Shown: positions 51,512-60,962, numbered from the stretch's first letter. The stretch: 64,000 nt of DNA from Saprospiraceae bacterium (GCA_021604865.1 BQJU01000025.1:33421-97420); one strand, 5' to 3'. Translations and numbers: made by a program. Notes: a model not told the origin generated them from the letters alone.

Positions 51512-52951
51512 TTAGAATCGATAATTCAAACTCAATTTAAGAGCGGTACCTCTCTTTGATGAGCCTGGAAATTCGTTTGTACTATTTTTGATAATATTGT
51601 AATGATAATTAAAAGACCCTCTGGCGTGCCAACCATTAAATATTTGATAATCCAGACCCAGACCTGCATAGGTGCTGAGGAATTGTTTGTTGGAAAATGC
51701 TTGTGAAAGTATCCGTCTCCGGTCAACGGGTAATATTCGTCCCCTTGCTTCTACGGTAGTGATAAACCGATAATCGCCAAAACTGATTCTATTGTATTGA
51801 AAACCGCCTTGAAAGAGCCAAGTCAATTTTCCAGAACCGTAAAAATATTCAATACCGAGAGGGATTTGCATATACTTCAGCGATAGATGATCCTGAATGC
51901 GGACTTCCAGGAGATCACCTTCCTGTAATTCCTGACCTCTTTCTATGGAAATATCAAAAGCACTTTTTATTTCCGTAAAAGCAGTACTTGTTTTTAATAA
52001 TAACTCGTTCCTGATCGGTTCGCCAGGGCGGGTTGTTTCGTTAGTCCGGTTGTACGCCAGCCCGAGGACAAACCTTCTCTGTAGTTGGATAGAGGTATTG
52101 CGCAACCCTGTTCTTATCCACCAATTCTTTTTTGGAGACCAGGCAAAATAAAAACCGTGTGAAGGAGTAGAAATTTTATTGGTTTGTGCGCTTTCTGATG
52201 CCAAACGTTGGTTTTCAAAAGTTCGATTAATGGCCATGTCAAATCCCAATAATGCATATTCGTAGCCTATTTCAAACCTTTTCCTATTGCTTTTTAAAGG
52301 CCTGATTTGAGTCGGCAGGCTTAACTTCAGAGGATAATTTTCGTTGAAGGTGAAGGGATTTATTAAAAGCGCCGGCAACTTCTGGACAAGGTTCATCTTT
52401 AGTTTGTTCTCCTTTGCATCGGCAACCTCATCAAGTACATTATTTTTAGCAATTGGGGTTAGAACAGAATCATTAATCTTCTTTTGAAGTATCCGGTTTT
52501 CCTCTTGCAACTGCAAAACAGCAGATTGTTGTGATTGCATAAGACCGTCCAAATCCTTTTCCCGTTGGACAAGTTCGTCATTTGAACATTGTAATTGCTC
52601 GCTTTTTAAAAGCAGCCTTGTTTTTTCATTCAAATATTTTTTTTCTAAACTGGCTACTGCCATATTTGACGCTTCTGATTGTTCATTTTGAATTTGTAAT
52701 GCCGTTTTTAAATCGACAACTTGCTGCTGCAAATAGAAGATATACCCAAATGTTGCCAGCAAAAAGAGGCCAATTATTGCGATTAAAATAAATTTTGCAT
52801 AATTGGGTTTTGCAGCTCCTGAAACATCGATTTGTTGCAGTACCTCGTCTCTAACGGCTCTGTCAGGCCTCATCCAATCGCCACCTGATTCGTCAAAGTC
52901 GTCGAATTTTTTCCTAAAAAAATCGCCCAAATTATTGTTTTTATCTTCCAT
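51512..52951 (-). CDS. Anti-sigma-like membrane protein fused to an outer-membrane beta-barrel domain
   Basis: 479 residues. An acidic cytoplasmic-type N-terminus (~1-50, DFFRKKFDDFDESGGDWMRPD) resembles short anti-sigma segments. It is followed by one TM helix (~53-73), a coiled coil (~74-160, SLEKKYLNEKTRLLLKSEQL) and a C-terminal barrel-like region (~225-479) with alternating aromatic strands (FEIGYEYALLGF, WWIRTGLRNTSI, WLFQGGFQYNRI, ALKLSLNYRF). The gene follows the ECF sigma gene by 9 bases. The topology is odd: an inner-membrane helix plus an outer-membrane barrel in one chain would span the periplasm, linked by the coiled coil. The anti-sigma role is inferred from position and layout only. 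Confidence 0.7.
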   Translation of the reverse strand: MEDKNNNLGDFFRKKFDDFDESGGDWMRPDRAVRDEVLQQIDVSGAAKPNYAKFILIAIIGLFLLATFGYIFYLQQQVVDLKTALQIQNEQSEASNMAVASLEKKYLNEKTRLLLKSEQLQCSNDELVQREKDLDGLMQSQQSAVLQLQEENRILQKKINDSVLTPIAKNNVLDEVADAKENKLKMNLVQKLPALLINPFTFNENYPLKLSLPTQIRPLKSNRKRFEIGYEYALLGFDMAINRTFENQRLASESAQTNKISTPSHGFYFAWSPKKNWWIRTGLRNTSIQLQRRFVLGLAYNRTNETTRPGEPIRNELLLKTSTAFTEIKSAFDISIERGQELQEGDLLEVRIQDHLSLKYMQIPLGIEYFYGSGKLTWLFQGGFQYNRISFGDYRFITTVEARGRILPVDRRRILSQAFSNKQFLSTYAGLGLDYQIFNGWHARGSFNYHYNIIKNSTNEFPGSSKRGTALKLSLNYRF

Positions 52952-52960
52952 GATCCTGTG

Positions 52961-53503
52961 TTAAAGTAGCAACTTCAATTGCGCTTGCAACGTTCTTTTT
53001 GCTTTGTATAATTGAGACTTAGAAGTGCCCACTGAAATACCTAAAGTCTCCGCAATTTCTCGATGGGAATAACCCTCAATTTCATACATATTAAATACCA
53101 CCCGGTACCCCAAAGGCAATTTCTGCACCAACTCAATCAATTCTCGGGCTGTAATTTTTTCTATAATACTTTCGGGCCAAGGCATGGTGGCTGCCGTCAG
53201 GCTCAAATCCTCAAAAGATTCCTGCCATTGATGCCTTTTTAAATATTTCAATGCTTCATTGACAATAACCCTATTTGACCACCCACCAAAAGTGCCGCGT
53301 TTTATATCAAACTTGTCCAACACCTGAAACACCTTGACCACACCCTCCTGAAAAATATCCTGAGCCTCCGACCTGTTTCGACCATACCGCAGGCAAAGGC
53401 GGAACCAATATGGCTCGTTTTGCTCATACAGTATTTTGCTTGCCGACTTGTCTCCTGCCAAAATTTTTTTGATGAGCAGATGATCGTCTTGGTTCATTGT
53501 CAA
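52961..53503 (-). CDS. ECF-type RNA polymerase sigma factor
   Basis: 180 residues with sigma-70 region 2 (ILYEQNEPYWFRLCLRYGRN; AQDIFQEGVVKVFQVLDKFD; RGTFGGWSNRVIVNEALKYLKRH) and region 4 (KLPLGYRVVFNMYEIEGYSHREIAETLGISVGTSKSQLYKAKRTL). It lacks regions 1 and 3, as ECF factors do. It directs RNA polymerase to a small regulon, probably including its own operon, and is likely held inactive by the membrane protein encoded 9 bases downstream. It is first in the minus-strand operon sigma / anti-sigma-barrel / lipoprotein. Confidence 0.93.
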   Translation of the reverse strand: MTMNQDDHLLIKKILAGDKSASKILYEQNEPYWFRLCLRYGRNRSEAQDIFQEGVVKVFQVLDKFDIKRGTFGGWSNRVIVNEALKYLKRHQWQESFEDLSLTAATMPWPESIIEKITARELIELVQKLPLGYRVVFNMYEIEGYSHREIAETLGISVGTSKSQLYKAKRTLQAQLKLLL

Positions 53504-53584
53504 TGCACTTTCTAATTACACATAGCTGAATTTTAGGAAAAGGGTTGCCTGGAGCATGTTTTCCCGTTAAAGATTGTTTAAAGA

Positions 53585-53616
53585 TTTGACAAGGCCCTTA
53601 TTCTCCTGTACCTTGC
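53585..53616 (+). promoter_or_regulatory. Possible Bacteroidota-type promoter of the T9SS protein gene at 53657
   Basis: TTTG (53585-53588) and TACCTTGC (53609-53616) approximate the -33 TTTG and -7 TAnnTTTG elements, separated by 20 bases and about 40 bases before the ATG. Only an approximate match. Confidence 0.35.
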
Positions 53617-53656
53617 AAGAGATGATAAGAGAATGCTACTAAATTAACCGGAAGTT

Positions 53657-54373
53657 ATGAGAAGAACGTTACTTTTTACCTGTATAATGATCATTGGTTT
53701 AAGCGGCTGGAGCCAAAGCCCGATACAAATTACCAAAACAGTTGTGGAACAAATTGCTGGAATAGGGGAGTCTGAAAATCCTGAAGAAATTGAATTGCGG
53801 ACAACCATTCAAAATGTATCCAACCAAACTATTGCGCTTAAGTGGACTAAATATGTGCTCGACCTTCCTCCCGTTTGGGAAGCAGAGGTGTACGATAAAG
53901 AACTGTGTTATTTACCAAATGCCTATACCAATTATGACCCTGGGTACTTTGAAGCTCCAGTGGAATTAATACCTGGTGAATCGTTTGACCTGGTTTTACA
54001 TGTATTGACTCATGGTAAAGCTGGTGTTGGCGCTTTTGAATTTCCCATATCCTTGATTAACCAGCCGGATGAGGTACTCGAAACGGTGACCTTTTATCCT
54101 CAAGTAATTGAACAAGAGGTTCAACGTTCTGCCAGCCTGAAGTTGTACCCAAATCCTGCGGAAGACTATTTCCGGATTAGTGGCGATGAGCACATTACCA
54201 AGCTGATGCTCTACAACAGCATTGGCCAACCTGTTCGGCAATATACCGCAGTACCCGGACAACGATATGATATTTCTGACCTGCCCGAAGGCCTTTATCT
54301 GCTTGGCCTGCTGGATCAAAAAGGGGAGACAAAAAAGACCCTGAGGTTGATGAAACGATTGAGGAGAGCTTAA
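53657..54373 (+). CDS. Small secreted protein with T9SS type A sorting domain
   Basis: 238 residues: a signal peptide (LLFTCIMIIGLSGWSQ, cleaved after ~20), a ~130-residue beta-rich domain with no recognised family (TTIQNVSNQTIALKWTKY; GESFDLVLHV), and a C-terminal T9SS type A domain (LKLYPNPAEDYFRI; LPEGLYLLGL; basic end). It is exported by T9SS and probably surface-attached. It is transcribed divergently from the ECF sigma operon, so it may be a regulon member. The cargo domain is small enough to be a single Ig-like fold. Confidence 0.85.
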   Translation: MRRTLLFTCIMIIGLSGWSQSPIQITKTVVEQIAGIGESENPEEIELRTTIQNVSNQTIALKWTKYVLDLPPVWEAEVYDKELCYLPNAYTNYDPGYFEAPVELIPGESFDLVLHVLTHGKAGVGAFEFPISLINQPDEVLETVTFYPQVIEQEVQRSASLKLYPNPAEDYFRISGDEHITKLMLYNSIGQPVRQYTAVPGQRYDISDLPEGLYLLGLLDQKGETKKTLRLMKRLRRA

Positions 54374-54640
54374 TTTTTTAAGAATGAGCGCTTAGTTCAT
54401 GTTTGGAGGGTAGCGTCTTTGTTCAATTTGAATTCCACCTGAATTCATCTTTTTGTTCATTTTTTGAAACCCGCTGACTTTTTTGCAGCCATCTTGCCAA
54501 AGCTTCCCCATTTCTATTTCCTCCCAACCTTTTTCCAATAATCCGCATCCATTTAGCTAGAGTTTTGTTTTATTTTTGAAAACCATTATCTTTAAGAGCT
54601 GTGGGAAAAGGAATTCTCAATAACCATTATCACATTTATT

Positions 54641-54967
54641 ATGGCTTTTTTTCGATTTACCAAATTACCCAAACATCGGCAGTACGAGTATACACCTCGA
54701 TATTGGAACCAGGAGAAAGAGGAATTGGCGGAGCGCCTTAAAAATATTGAAGAACGCAAAAAAGGGAATCCGGATGCTATGAAATCTCGTATTTCCAATG
54801 GTTTTCGACGAGGTTTTAGTGGCGGGAGAAGTGTTCGTGGCAAGCAAGCTAAACGCTCCAACCTTATTCTATTGGCGATAATTGTCTTGCTAGTATTTTT
54901 TACCTATTTTGCGCTCACAGAATACCTGCCCGGACTGGTTGAATCTATGGAGTCCGGTGGGGAGTGA
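54641..54967 (+). CDS. Small single-pass membrane protein upstream of mutL
   Basis: 108 residues: a basic, Glu/Arg-rich cytoplasmic part (~1-75, KLPKHRQYEYTPRYWNQEKE; RISNGFRRGFSGGRSVRGK) and one C-terminal TM helix (LILLAIIVLLVFFTYFAL, ~74-92). No signal sequence. The YTPRYW-type motif and this position ahead of mutL look like a conserved Bacteroidota arrangement. Stop to mutL ATG is 26 bases, so co-transcription is likely. Function unknown. Confidence 0.75.
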   Translation: MAFFRFTKLPKHRQYEYTPRYWNQEKEELAERLKNIEERKKGNPDAMKSRISNGFRRGFSGGRSVRGKQAKRSNLILLAIIVLLVFFTYFALTEYLPGLVESMESGGE

Positions 54968-54993
54968 CATTTAATTAAAAGGAGAGTATAGAT

Positions 54994-56844
54994 ATGGCTG
55001 ATATCATTCAGCTACTGCCCGACGCTATTGCCAATCAAATTGCTGCTGGAGAAGTTATCCAACGCCCGGCTTCAGTGGTTAAGGAACTGATGGAAAATGC
55101 GATAGATGCGGGGAGTACGAGTGTAAAACTTATTGTAAAAGATTCGGGCAAGACGTTGATTCAGGTAATCGATAACGGTTGTGGTATGTCTGAAACTGAT
55201 GCACGAATGTCGCTGCAACGACACGCCACTTCCAAAATAAGACAAGCAGAAGACTTGTTTGCCATTCGTACGATGGGGTTTCGTGGTGAAGCGATGGCTT
55301 CCATTGCTGCAGTGGCCCACATGGAAATGCGCACGCGTCGGCAGACAGAAGAATTGGGGGTGCGGCTGGTAGTGGAAGGTTCGGAAATAAAAACGCAAGA
55401 GGCCTGCCAGTGTACTTCAGGGACCAGCATTTCCGTCAAAAATCTGTTTTTTAATGTACCGGCCCGCCGTAATTTCCTCAAATCCAATACGGTAGAAATG
55501 CGCCATATCCTCGATGAATTCCAGCATGTGGCACTGGCTCATCCCGATATCTTTTTCTCCCTGCATCACAACAATAGCGAGGTTTTTCATCTGCCTGCGG
55601 GCAATCTGCGGCAAAGGATCATCAGCATCTTTGGCAATCAATACAACAAACGCCTGGTTCCGGTTTCTGAAGAGACGGATGTATTAAAGCTTTATGGGTT
55701 TGTAGGCAAACCGGAATTTGCCAAAAAGACCAGAGGGGAACAATTGTTTTTTGTCAACCAGCGCTTCATCAAAAGTGGTTACCTCAATCATGCTGTGATG
55801 ACCGCTTATGAGGGCTTGTTAACAAAGGATGCTTACCCGCTATACATTGTCTTTATCGATATTGACCCCGAAAGGATTGATATCAATGTACACCCGACCA
55901 AGCAGGAGATCAAATTTGACGATGAACGCCTGGTGTACAACTACCTGCGGGTAGCCGTGCGGCACGCGCTAGGGCAATACAGCATCATGCCTACACTGGA
56001 TTTTAATCAGGAAACGAGCTTTGCGCCCGATCGGTTGAACGCAGCAGCAAAACAACAAACATCTTCGAGTGGTTATCCAACCATTAAACCCGAAAAGGGC
56101 GCAGGAAGACCGGAGCCGAGCCCATTACAAATTTCAAATCAAAAAAACTGGAGCAAACTCTACGATGGCCTTGATGAATTTGTCACTCAGGAAGAGGATG
56201 CCTCCGCTCCGGTGACGATCGAAAGTGAATGGTCAGGTGGAAATACCCTTGACGATACCACGGGAAGTTTTTCACAGCAAAAAAGTGTGCCTTACCAGGT
56301 CCACGCTACCTATATAGTAAGTCCGATCAAATCCGGTTTCCTGGTTATTGACCAGCAGGCGGCGCATGAACGTATTCTCTATGAGCAATACCTGGCGGTT
56401 TTGGAAAAACAATCAGCGCTTTCCCAAAAGCAACTTTTTCCGCGGTCTATTACCTTGCCTCCGGCAGATGCCACGTTGATGCAGGAGATCCTACCCAAAA
56501 TCAACCTTCTGGGGTTCGATATTCAGGAATTTGGTACGCATACCTTTGTGATCAACGGTATTCCTGCCGAAATGACCGGCAAACAAGATGAAGCCAAAGT
56601 AATTGAGGGGTTGCTGGAGCAATACAAACGTAATATCGACCTCAAATTGGATGTACGTGAAAATATTGCAAGAGCTATGGCCCGCAGTACCGCGATCCGC
56701 AAAGGGCAAAATATGACAGTGGAAGAGATGCAATCACTCATCGACAAATTATTTGCCTGCGCATTGCCGTTTCGAAGTCCTACCGGACGTAGTTGTTTCC
56801 TAACTTTTGAACTGGAAGAGTTCGCAAAGCGTTTTGATGCTTAA
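54994..56844 (+). CDS. mutL: DNA mismatch repair protein MutL
   Basis: 616 residues. The N-terminal GHKL ATPase is intact: ENAIDAG (motif I), DNGCGM (motif II), RHATSKI, GFRGEA (motif III). The transducer domain and the NVHPTK motif follow. After a ~90-residue low-complexity linker the C-terminal dimerisation domain carries DQQAAHERILYE, close to the endonuclease motif DQHAx2Ex4E but with Gln for His. The usual CPHGRP metal-binding motif near the end reads SPTGRS here. MutL couples MutS mismatch binding to downstream repair. Nuclease activity therefore looks uncertain or variant. Confidence 0.97.
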   Translation: MADIIQLLPDAIANQIAAGEVIQRPASVVKELMENAIDAGSTSVKLIVKDSGKTLIQVIDNGCGMSETDARMSLQRHATSKIRQAEDLFAIRTMGFRGEAMASIAAVAHMEMRTRRQTEELGVRLVVEGSEIKTQEACQCTSGTSISVKNLFFNVPARRNFLKSNTVEMRHILDEFQHVALAHPDIFFSLHHNNSEVFHLPAGNLRQRIISIFGNQYNKRLVPVSEETDVLKLYGFVGKPEFAKKTRGEQLFFVNQRFIKSGYLNHAVMTAYEGLLTKDAYPLYIVFIDIDPERIDINVHPTKQEIKFDDERLVYNYLRVAVRHALGQYSIMPTLDFNQETSFAPDRLNAAAKQQTSSSGYPTIKPEKGAGRPEPSPLQISNQKNWSKLYDGLDEFVTQEEDASAPVTIESEWSGGNTLDDTTGSFSQQKSVPYQVHATYIVSPIKSGFLVIDQQAAHERILYEQYLAVLEKQSALSQKQLFPRSITLPPADATLMQEILPKINLLGFDIQEFGTHTFVINGIPAEMTGKQDEAKVIEGLLEQYKRNIDLKLDVRENIARAMARSTAIRKGQNMTVEEMQSLIDKLFACALPFRSPTGRSCFLTFELEEFAKRFDA

Positions 56845-56855
56845 AGTTTCAATGC

Positions 56856-57659
56856 ATGTTTCAGATTACCGAAGTTGTTAAGAACCTGTTGATTATTAAT
56901 GTGCTGACCTTTCTGGCCAGTATCGTACTTACCCAAAGTGGGATTCTTAACACGCAGGATATGCTGGCCTTGCATTACCCGACATCCCCGTCTTTTCGGC
57001 CTTATCAGATTGCGACCTATTTTTTTATGCACGCCAATTTTTTACACCTGCTTTTTAATATGATTGCATTGGTGTTTTTTGGCAATCAGCTGGAAGTACT
57101 CTGGGGAGCCAAACGCTTTTTGTTTTACTACATTTTCTGCGCTATGGGGGCTTTGGTGCTGCACTTGTTGTTTAACTATGTTGAATTGCACCCGCTACAA
57201 GTGGCGTTGGATAACTTTAGAGATACGCCCTCACTGGATAATTTCTGGGCATTCTTCAATCAGACCAATTTGACGCAGATACCGGAAAATGCAAAGATTT
57301 TTAAAGAGATGAGCAACCAGATCAGAGAGGGAAATCCTCAGGTAATTGCTCAGGTCTATTCCGAAATGGTCAGTGTGTTTGGTGCAAAGAGTAATACGGC
57401 AATGTTGGGTGCATCCGGTGCCGTTTTTGGGATTTTATTGGCATTTGGTATAAAATTTCCGGAATCCAGCATTTTTTTGTTGTTTATACCTATACCGATT
57501 AAGGCAAAATATTTTGTACCTGTTTTGATGATAGGAGAGCTTTATCTGGGTGTCAATCAATTTTCCTGGGATAATATCGCACACTTTGCCCATTTGGGAG
57601 GTGCTATATTTGGAATCTTATTAATTTTGTATTGGGAAAAATTTGGCTCCCGGTTTTGA
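56856..57659 (+). CDS. Rhomboid-family intramembrane serine protease (first of two)
   Basis: 267 residues, six or more TM helices. Catalytic Ser lies in LGASGAVFG (GxSG) and His in AHLGGAIFG. An N-terminal YFFMHANFLHLLFNMIALVFFG segment carries the HxxxN loop. A ~65-residue hydrophilic insert (~110-170) separates helices, longer than in typical bacterial rhomboids. It cleaves membrane proteins within the bilayer; the substrate is unknown. It begins 11 bases after mutL and lies before a second rhomboid gene. Confidence 0.92.
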   Translation: MFQITEVVKNLLIINVLTFLASIVLTQSGILNTQDMLALHYPTSPSFRPYQIATYFFMHANFLHLLFNMIALVFFGNQLEVLWGAKRFLFYYIFCAMGALVLHLLFNYVELHPLQVALDNFRDTPSLDNFWAFFNQTNLTQIPENAKIFKEMSNQIREGNPQVIAQVYSEMVSVFGAKSNTAMLGASGAVFGILLAFGIKFPESSIFLLFIPIPIKAKYFVPVLMIGELYLGVNQFSWDNIAHFAHLGGAIFGILLILYWEKFGSRF

Positions 57660-57733
57660 ATTTTCAAAAGAACGCTACTGAACGACTCTCCTATGTTTTT
57701 GTTTTGTAAGTGAAACTGTCTAATTAGTATCTA

Positions 57734-58684
57734 ATGTTTACATCCATTTGGGAAGATATAAAGCGGGAGTATAATTATGGTAATATGGTCACCCGGATCA
57801 TTATTATCAATACGGCTGTATTTGTATTGGTCAATCTAACGTGGGTCATACTGAGGCTAACCCATGCTTATACTACGCCTCGACTCTACAACTCTATCAT
57901 TCACTTTTTTTCACTCTCCTCTGATTGGATGCACAACCTCACCCATCCGTGGGTGTGGATTACCAGTATGTTTTTGCATGAAGGGTTTATGCATATTTTG
58001 TTCAATATGCTTTTTATGTACTGGTTTGGGCGTATAGTGGGTGATTTTATAGGCAACCACCGCATTTTACCACTGTACCTCTTGGGAGGTCTGGTTGGTG
58101 GTCTGGCTTTTGTCTTGTCGATTAACTTTCTGCCTTATGATGCTACTGGTGCGGTGCATTATGCGCTGGGCGCATCCGGTGCCGTGATGGGCATTGTAGT
58201 CGCTGCGGGAGTCTTGTCGCCTGACTATCTGATGCATCTGCCGTTTATTGGTGGCGTCAAGCTAAAATTCATTGTAGGCACCCTGGTTTTTATCGACTTG
58301 ATTGGATTGGCCGGAGATACCAATACCGGCGGGCATTTTGCGCACATTGGTGGAGCTATCTTCGGATGGATATTTGTATGGCAACTGCGTGAAGGTAATG
58401 ACTGGTCGGTACCCGTTAGCAATTTACTCGATCGCATCAAGTACTTTTTTAAAAGCCTGGGAAATTGGGGCAATACCCGCAAGGGCCCCAGAGTGGTCTA
58501 TAAAAACCCCAACCGAAGCCGTACGCCAAAATCCCGGAAAGGCAACAGTGCCAGTGACCAGCCAATCGATCTTTCACACCAGGAAAGGCTAGATGCCATC
58601 CTGGATAAAATCAAAAAATCGGGTTACGAAAGTCTCACATCCGAAGAGAAAGAGTTCCTGTTTAACGCCAGTAAAGAAAAATAG
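57734..58684 (+). CDS. Rhomboid-family protease with C-terminal cytoplasmic DUF6576-like tail (second of two)
   Basis: 316 residues. The rhomboid core has HEGFMHILFNMLFMYWFG, LGASGAVMG (catalytic Ser) and GHFAHIGGAIFG (catalytic His). The C-terminal ~75 residues are soluble and basic (RSRTPKSRKG) and end with ERLDAILDKIKKSGYESLTSEEKEFLFNA, the helix-turn-helix-like segment of the DUF6576 tail seen in Bacteroidota rhomboids. Together with the preceding gene it gives two different rhomboids side by side. The stop is 2 bases before the TTG start of the next gene. Confidence 0.93.
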   Translation: MFTSIWEDIKREYNYGNMVTRIIIINTAVFVLVNLTWVILRLTHAYTTPRLYNSIIHFFSLSSDWMHNLTHPWVWITSMFLHEGFMHILFNMLFMYWFGRIVGDFIGNHRILPLYLLGGLVGGLAFVLSINFLPYDATGAVHYALGASGAVMGIVVAAGVLSPDYLMHLPFIGGVKLKFIVGTLVFIDLIGLAGDTNTGGHFAHIGGAIFGWIFVWQLREGNDWSVPVSNLLDRIKYFFKSLGNWGNTRKGPRVVYKNPNRSRTPKSRKGNSASDQPIDLSHQERLDAILDKIKKSGYESLTSEEKEFLFNASKEK

Positions 58685-58686
58685 CT

Positions 58687-59736
58687 TTGCAGAGAACGAA
58701 TAAATTACTGCGCTGGACCAATATCATTTTGATTTTTGCTACCCTAGGTGCTTATTTGTCGCCCTATCTTCATCCAACCCATTTCTGGGTCTTCTCCGTT
58801 TTGGGGCTGTTTTATCCCTGGTTGTTATTGGGTAACGTACTTTTTGTCCTTGCCTGGCTTATTTTGCGTAAGCGCTACTTATTTTTTTCTCTTTGTTGCA
58901 TCTTATTGGGTTGGGATCATTTTACCGGATTCGTAGGCATTCACAAATCCGATATTTCGAAAGTGGATACTGATCTGGTGGTGATGACCTACAACTGCCA
59001 TGGCCTGTTGAAGATGAATTCCAAAACCTACCTGACACCAAAAGAATTACAAAGCCTGGTGGATAAATACCAGCCCGACCTGTTGTGCCTCCAGGAGTTT
59101 CCCTTTATGCAAAGTAAAGCCCCTCCTTATGTTGAGCAGCTACAAAAGAACACCAAGTTGAAATATTTCCACCGGGTTGCCGGAGGAGGAATAGCTGTTT
59201 TTTCCCGTTATCCCTTTGGCAAAAAAGATGGAAAATATTTCACCAATAAGGCCAATGGTTATATGCATATCGATATAGAGACTGGCGAACACACACTGCG
59301 CTTGTTCAATATTCATTTGCAGACGAATGCCGTTTCAAGTATGGCCAACCGGGTAGCTAATGAAGGCAATTTTCAGGAAAAAGAAACCTGGTTCAAAATC
59401 AAAGGCATGATTGGACGCTACCGTAGGTCTGCCGGAATGCGGGCCAACCAGGCAAAAGAAATTGCCGCCAATATTGCACGTAGCCCTTATCCAGTACTGG
59501 TTTGTGGAGATTTTAATGATGTGCCTCAGTCTTATTCTTACCATCAGCTCGCTATTGGCCTGAAAGATAGCTTCAAATCAGCTGGTCGTGGACTTGGGAC
59601 TACCTTTAATGGCAAGATTCCTGCCCTCCGGATTGACTACATTCTGGCCGACCCACGGCTACACATTAAAACCCACCATAACGACAAAAGTCCCTTTTCC
59701 GACCACTTTCCGGTCATCAGCAGGATGAGCTTCTAA
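58687..59736 (+). CDS. Membrane-anchored endonuclease/exonuclease/phosphatase-family protein (TTG start)
   Basis: 349 residues. N-terminal ~90 residues hold two or three TM helices (IILIFATLGAYLSPYL; FYPWLLLGNVLFVLAWLIL; FFSLCCILLGW). An EEP catalytic domain follows: MTYNCHG, LCLQEF (metal Glu), NIHLQT, CGDFND (Asp/Asn), IDYIL and SDHFPV (catalytic His). There is no ATG before the TM part; a TTG at 58687, just after the rhomboid stop, is the only start that keeps the helices. It probably hydrolyses phosphodiester or phosphomonoester bonds outside the membrane; the substrate is unknown. Likely the last gene of the mutL-rhomboid operon. Confidence 0.88.
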   Translation: MQRTNKLLRWTNIILIFATLGAYLSPYLHPTHFWVFSVLGLFYPWLLLGNVLFVLAWLILRKRYLFFSLCCILLGWDHFTGFVGIHKSDISKVDTDLVVMTYNCHGLLKMNSKTYLTPKELQSLVDKYQPDLLCLQEFPFMQSKAPPYVEQLQKNTKLKYFHRVAGGGIAVFSRYPFGKKDGKYFTNKANGYMHIDIETGEHTLRLFNIHLQTNAVSSMANRVANEGNFQEKETWFKIKGMIGRYRRSAGMRANQAKEIAANIARSPYPVLVCGDFNDVPQSYSYHQLAIGLKDSFKSAGRGLGTTFNGKIPALRIDYILADPRLHIKTHHNDKSPFSDHFPVISRMSF

Positions 59737-59896
59737 CCTGCATTCAGATAAAGTGTGCACAATCCTGCCAAATCCGAATGGTTTTTCCCCTATTGTCCTA
59801 AATTCGGCATTTTAAGTTCCTGTTCAGCTTCTTATACATATTAAAAACCTTTAAATTGGAGGAAACCATATTTTACTCACCCAAAAACAACACAAG

Positions 59897-60952
59897 ATGA
59901 ACAGATTACTAAAAAACACCTTTTTCCTAATCTTATTATTAGGCCTGACCACCTGTGCAAAAGAGCGACTAGAAACTACAGCTTCTGTTTTAGCAGATGA
60001 AGAAATTAGCTTTAGAAACCATAATGAACGAGTAGTGGTAGCCAACCGCGCTTCCCGAAGCATTTCCGTAATCGATGCAGCGACTAATACCTTGATTGGC
60101 ACCTATCCCATGCCTGATAATGGTGAACCTATGTATGTGGTTCACGTTCCCAGAGTGAATGCCGTTTTTGTAGGCGACCGCGCCAATAACCGAGTGGTTG
60201 TTTTTGACGAATCCGATTTTTCCGTTCTTGGCTTCCGGCAGGCTGGAGCTGGCGTATTCCACATGTGGGCCAATCCTATCGGGACGGAACTATGGGTCAA
60301 TAACGATATTGACAATACCACGACTGTAATTCATCCGGGTTCAACAAAAGTGAAAGCCACCGTAGCAACACCTGCTGACCTGGTGGCACAAGGCGGAAAA
60401 CCCCACGATGTCTTTTACGATCCTGTGGTAAGGGCTGCTTATGTTAGTGTTTTAGGCAATAGTGGTCCCAATGATTATATCGTAAAATACGGTGGTTTTT
60501 ATACCGAAGTTGGGCGGGTAGCCGTCGGTAAAGACCCCCATTTATTTGCTGATGATGCCAATAATCTGCTATACGTACCTTGCCAGGGTACCGGTGAATT
60601 GTACGTCCTTGATCGGAACACCTTAAATGTACAAGCCATCCTTCCCTTTAGTGGAGCACATGGCATCTTTATGACCGGTAGTGGAGATTATGCCTATGTC
60701 GGCAATATTTCCGGGGCTATGATTGGCCTATTTGATACCAACACCAATAGCCAGGTAGGGGCAGCCGTGAGTACCCCATTCTCCACTCCTCACAACCTGG
60801 TGATCAATACCACTGAGGACAAATTATTTGTTACACATTCCGGTGGGACTGCTGATAAATTGAGTATTTATTCCCTCAATCCTGCACCGACCTTGATGAC
60901 TAGTATTACCGTAGGCCTCAATCCTTTTGGTTTGGCTTATTATCGGTATTAG
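59897..60952 (+). CDS. YncE-like seven-bladed beta-propeller lipoprotein
   Basis: 351 residues with a lipoprotein signal (FFLILLLGLTTC, Cys20). The mature part repeats YVTN/YncE-like blades: VVVANRASRSISVIDAATN, VFVGDRANNRVVVFDE, LWVNNDIDNTTTVIHPG, LYVPCQGTGELYVLDRNT, YAYVGNISGAMIGLFDTNT, LFVTHSGGTADKLSIYSL. Such propellers bind DNA or ligands in the periplasm or at the surface; no catalytic residues are apparent. It is a single gene, followed by a short duplication of TTATCGGTATTAGG at its stop and by a terminator. Confidence 0.85.
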   Translation: MNRLLKNTFFLILLLGLTTCAKERLETTASVLADEEISFRNHNERVVVANRASRSISVIDAATNTLIGTYPMPDNGEPMYVVHVPRVNAVFVGDRANNRVVVFDESDFSVLGFRQAGAGVFHMWANPIGTELWVNNDIDNTTTVIHPGSTKVKATVATPADLVAQGGKPHDVFYDPVVRAAYVSVLGNSGPNDYIVKYGGFYTEVGRVAVGKDPHLFADDANNLLYVPCQGTGELYVLDRNTLNVQAILPFSGAHGIFMTGSGDYAYVGNISGAMIGLFDTNTNSQVGAAVSTPFSTPHNLVINTTEDKLFVTHSGGTADKLSIYSLNPAPTLMTSITVGLNPFGLAYYRY

Positions 60953-60962
60953 GTTATCGGTA

